Assembly (NCBI GenBank): GCA_934728255.1
Contig: CAKVEC010000002.1
Coordinates: 124,001-188,000 of the forward strand
Direction of reading: 5' to 3'
Length of the DNA: 64,000 bases
DNA from: an uncultured Bacteroidales bacterium
GTDB taxonomy: Bacteria > Bacteroidota > Bacteroidia > Bacteroidales > Paludibacteraceae
The notes beneath the pieces were generated by a model. The model was given only the letters and a program-made list of their open reading frames with translations, was not told where the DNA came from and did not search any database. Positions 61,630 through 64,000 of this stretch are shown one piece after another. The position numbers and the translations under genes are program-made. Every line of letters starts with the position of its first letter. The stretch's first letter is position 1.

Positions 61630-64000
61630 TCAGTCTTCGCTTTCGGGTTCTACTACTTGTTCTCTTTCTTTCTCATCCAGAGCGGCAATGCGCTCGCTCA
61701 CCATCGTTTGTATGTCGTCCTCACCGCGGTAGTTGGCTTGCAGCGTCAGCAGATACTGCCGTGCCTGGAAATCGTCGCCGCGGCGCATATTGATGTCCGA
61801 GAGCAGCACCAACGCACGGGCTAACCAGTATTGTTGTTGGGTGTTCATCCCCGCAAACGACATCACTTCCTCTTCCGCCTTGTCGAGGTCGCCGAGACGG
61901 AAACGGCAGTCGGCAAGCAGGTATTTCGCCTCTGCGCCTGTAGCGGTACGCACCTCTTTGGCAAGCGGGGTCAAATCATTGATTGCCTGTTCGTATTGTG
62001 CCATAGCCACATAGGCTTTCGCCCGGTTGTAGAGTGCTTCCTTGCGCACATCGTCCGCCACGGGTTCGTCGGCGAGTATCTGCGTGGCGATGTCTATCGT
62101 CGACTGGTGGTTGCCCAGGTAGTAACTGCAGCGCAGGATACCCAGACGGGCGATATTGATCTTGTCGCGGTCGGATGCCTGCGAGAGCATCTTGTAGAAA
62201 TAATCCAGCGAGGTGCGGTAGTCCTGCGCGTCGTAACTCAGTTCCGCCACACGCATACACGCCTCTTCCATATAGGGGTTGCCCGTAATGTCGGTCAATG
62301 CTTTGTATTCGCGCAGGGCATCGGTTTTCTGACCGAGACGGTAGTACGAATCGGCAATATAGTATTGTGCCGTAGTGCAATAGCGGCTGCCGGAGCAGTA
62401 TTTGTTCAGATAAACCGCCAATGCCGCAGCCGCACGCTGATAGTTGCCCTGCATATATTGCAGTTCGGCGGAGGCGAAACTCAGCGAGTCGTCCTGCGTG
62501 GTAACCTGCATATTCATTCGCCCGAGTTGCTTGGTATAAGCCAGATACTCGCTGATGTTGCCGTTCTCCACATAGAGCGCCTCCAATCCGTCCAACGCCG
62601 TGTACGCCTCCTCGCAGGCGGGATAGGTCTCTATCGTATGCTTATAGGCGGCAATGGCTTTGTCGTCCTCGTGCAGGTTGCGGTAGAGCATAGCCCGCTC
62701 CAGCGATGCCTTGCGGGCAAGATTGCTGTTGGGGTAGTTCTGCAGCAGTTGCTCGTACGACGCTATCGCCGCACGCTCGTTGTCCAATTGCAGTTGCGCA
62801 CGCGCCGTCTCGTAGAGACCGTCATCGGCATAGTCCGACTTCGGATAGCGCGACACGAGGGTGCGCATCGTGTTGATCTTGTCGTTGTACTTGTGCTGCA
62901 ACCCCTGCGCATACCCGCGCTGGAACGTGGCATAATCCGCCCCCGTGGCGTTCTTGTCCACCACCTGCCCGTAGTAGGCAATGGCAGAGGGGAAATTGCG
63001 CGCGTTGAAATAGCAGTCGCCTATGCGGTTGAGCGCATCGGCGTAGGTAGGATCGTTTTGGTCGGCATTGTCGATATAGCGCAGAAACATCGTCTGCGCC
63101 TTGGGGTAATCTTTCTGCGCAAAATACGCATAGCCGTTCAGGTAGTTGGCTTGCAGGTAGTTGCTCGATCGGCGCACATCGCTCTGCGCCATATACTTGT
63201 TGAGGTCGCCGATACAAGCCTCGTAGTCGTGCAGCCGGTAGTCGGCTTCCGCACGCCAGTAGTATGCCTCGGTGGTGTATTGCGCCGACTCGGTATTGTG
63301 GTCAATCACCTCCGTCATGCGCACGCGTGCCTGCTCCATCTTGTTTTGCAGAAAAGCGTCCACACCCAACTGGTAGCGCAGATACTGCTTGGTTTGCAGC
63401 ATCTTGGGCGTCGGGTTATCTATCGAGTCCAATACCGACAACGCCGATGCATAGTTGCGCGACCGCACAAACGCATCGCTCAGCAGCGCATAGATCTCGT
63501 TTTCGTATTTACTGTCCGGAAACTCGGTCAGAAACTCGGTGAACGCACGCACGCTCTCGCCCAAAGCCGTGGACGAGTTGTAGGTGCAGAGCGTATAGTT
63601 GTAGAGGGCTTCCTCGCGCACCACGGGGGTCAGACGGTAAGCAGCAGCCGCTTGGTATGATAGTTTCGCCTGCTCCGGCTGCCCAAGTTGGATATACGCA
63701 TTGCCTAATGTTAGGCATACGCTCTCCGAGATGGTATCGTTCTCCTGCTTCACCTGCTTCAGGTATCCGACCGCCTCTTTGTAAGCCCCGAGTTGGTATT
63801 CCGCCATACCGAGCAGGTACAGGTCGTTGCGCACCAGCGGCACATCGGTCGAGCGCACTTGCTTTTCGTATGTCTGCAAATGCTCTACCGCCTTTTTCAA
63901 GTCTTCGTTCTTCGTTCTTTGTTCTTCGTTCTTCGTCCCCTTCAAGTAGTACATCTCGCCCAGCATACGGTGCAGTTCCGCATTGTTCTCGTTGTCGGGT
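61630..64000 (-). CDS. tetratricopeptide-repeat protein (5' end beyond window)
   Basis: At least 790 residues of TPR repeats (for example YWRAEADYRLHDYEACIGDL and AQYYIADSYYRLGQKTDALR); the reading frame is still open at position 64000, so the N-terminus is outside. Long TPR proteins next to such barrels are common in Bacteroidetes and probably act in the periplasm or at the outer membrane as assembly scaffolds. It ends VEPESED. Residues GTKNEEQRTKNEDLK near the visible N-terminus are encoded by 7-bp repeats. An ATG at 63966 is internal, since the repeats continue upstream. Confidence 0.88.
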   Translation of the reverse strand, partial: PDNENNAELHRMLGEMYYLKGTKNEEQRTKNEDLKKAVEHLQTYEKQVRSTDVPLVRNDLYLLGMAEYQLGAYKEAVGYLKQVKQENDTISESVCLTLGNAYIQLGQPEQAKLSYQAAAAYRLTPVVREEALYNYTLCTYNSSTALGESVRAFTEFLTEFPDSKYENEIYALLSDAFVRSRNYASALSVLDSIDNPTPKMLQTKQYLRYQLGVDAFLQNKMEQARVRMTEVIDHNTESAQYTTEAYYWRAEADYRLHDYEACIGDLNKYMAQSDVRRSSNYLQANYLNGYAYFAQKDYPKAQTMFLRYIDNADQNDPTYADALNRIGDCYFNARNFPSAIAYYGQVVDKNATGADYATFQRGYAQGLQHKYNDKINTMRTLVSRYPKSDYADDGLYETARAQLQLDNERAAIASYEQLLQNYPNSNLARKASLERAMLYRNLHEDDKAIAAYKHTIETYPACEEAYTALDGLEALYVENGNISEYLAYTKQLGRMNMQVTTQDDSLSFASAELQYMQGNYQRAAAALAVYLNKYCSGSRYCTTAQYYIADSYYRLGQKTDALREYKALTDITGNPYMEEACMRVAELSYDAQDYRTSLDYFYKMLSQASDRDKINIARLGILRCSYYLGNHQSTIDIATQILADEPVADDVRKEALYNRAKAYVAMAQYEQAINDLTPLAKEVRTATGAEAKYLLADCRFRLGDLDKAEEEVMSFAGMNTQQQYWLARALVLLSDINMRRGDDFQARQYLLTLQANYRGEDDIQTMVSERIAALDEKEREQVVEPESED
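63907..63934. repeat. heptamer tract inside the TPR gene
   Basis: Four 7-bp units GTTCTTC, GTTCTTT, GTTCTTC, GTTCTTC (plus strand) in frame in a linker between TPR helices. Confidence 0.92.

Noticed and set aside
61831..63660. Plus-strand open frame of 609 codons opposite the TPR gene
   Set aside because: It lacks a start context and family features. The minus strand encodes regular TPR repeats over the same bases.

Overview
The window looks like a chromosomal segment of a Bacteroidales bacterium (phylum Bacteroidota), and not of a typical Bacteroides species. Reasons: promoters almost everywhere match the Bacteroidetes sigma factor consensus (TTTG, 19-20 bp, TAnnTTTG); there is a SusC/SusD pair; several secreted proteins end in type IX secretion (T9SS)-like C-terminal domains; the cell-division cluster has the Bacteroidetes form of FtsL and MraY; and Shine-Dalgarno sites are mostly absent. 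Most flanking genes are housekeeping and moderately GC-rich. Two stretches are visibly AT-richer: the protease/SusCD block (about 20.0-31.1 kb) and an HNH endonuclease gene (43.9-44.5 kb).

Layout. 1-1.0 kb: 5' part of fabF and acpP (fatty-acid synthesis), minus strand. 1.3-4.2 kb: UvrD/PcrA helicase and a DUF4294 protein. 4.2-9.3 kb, minus strand: MATE exporter, Mrp-type P-loop ATPase, small outer-membrane barrel, metG. 9.7-10.7 kb: flippase-like membrane protein. 10.9-18.4 kb: a giant secreted T9SS protein with an odd N-terminal leader. 18.7-31 kb, minus strand: tyrS, a C10 cysteine protease, an M6 metalloprotease, a Big_2 lipoprotein, SusD and SusC. 31.3-36.3 kb: M16 peptidase, tRNA-Leu(UAG), small lipoprotein, mazG, lpxH, a DUF59 Fe-S factor, and a PqqD/S26-like pair. 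36.7-41.9 kb: secreted protein, a candidate small RNA, a sigma-54 response regulator, recF, a GHL10 hydrolase. 42.1-44.5 kb: an Fe-S scaffold/GGGtGRT pair followed by an HNH gene. 44.6-46.3 kb: LRR surface protein. 46.9-56.6 kb: mraZ-rsmH-ftsL-ftsI-murE-mraY-murD-ftsW. 56.6-64 kb: RNase HI, a DUF4832 protein, aroB, an outer-membrane barrel and a TPR protein running off the end.

The most unusual signals are in the repeats and around one gene. (1) Intergenic 11-bp tandem arrays with core GGTGATT occur at five sites, three ending in the same GGTTGTTC boundary and several accompanied by palindromes. (2) Seven-bp and 11-bp tandem repeats also lie inside conserved genes: two insertions in rsmH, one each in aroB and the TPR gene, one forming the signal peptide of a barrel protein, and others at the ends of recF and lpxH. 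(3) The HNH gene just downstream of the GGGtGRT gene is followed by a second, degenerate copy of that gene's 3' end, which suggests insertion of a selfish element that duplicated or rebuilt the end of its host gene. (4) An orphan promoter is followed 47 nt later by a GNRA-loop terminator, which predicts a ~70-nt small RNA.
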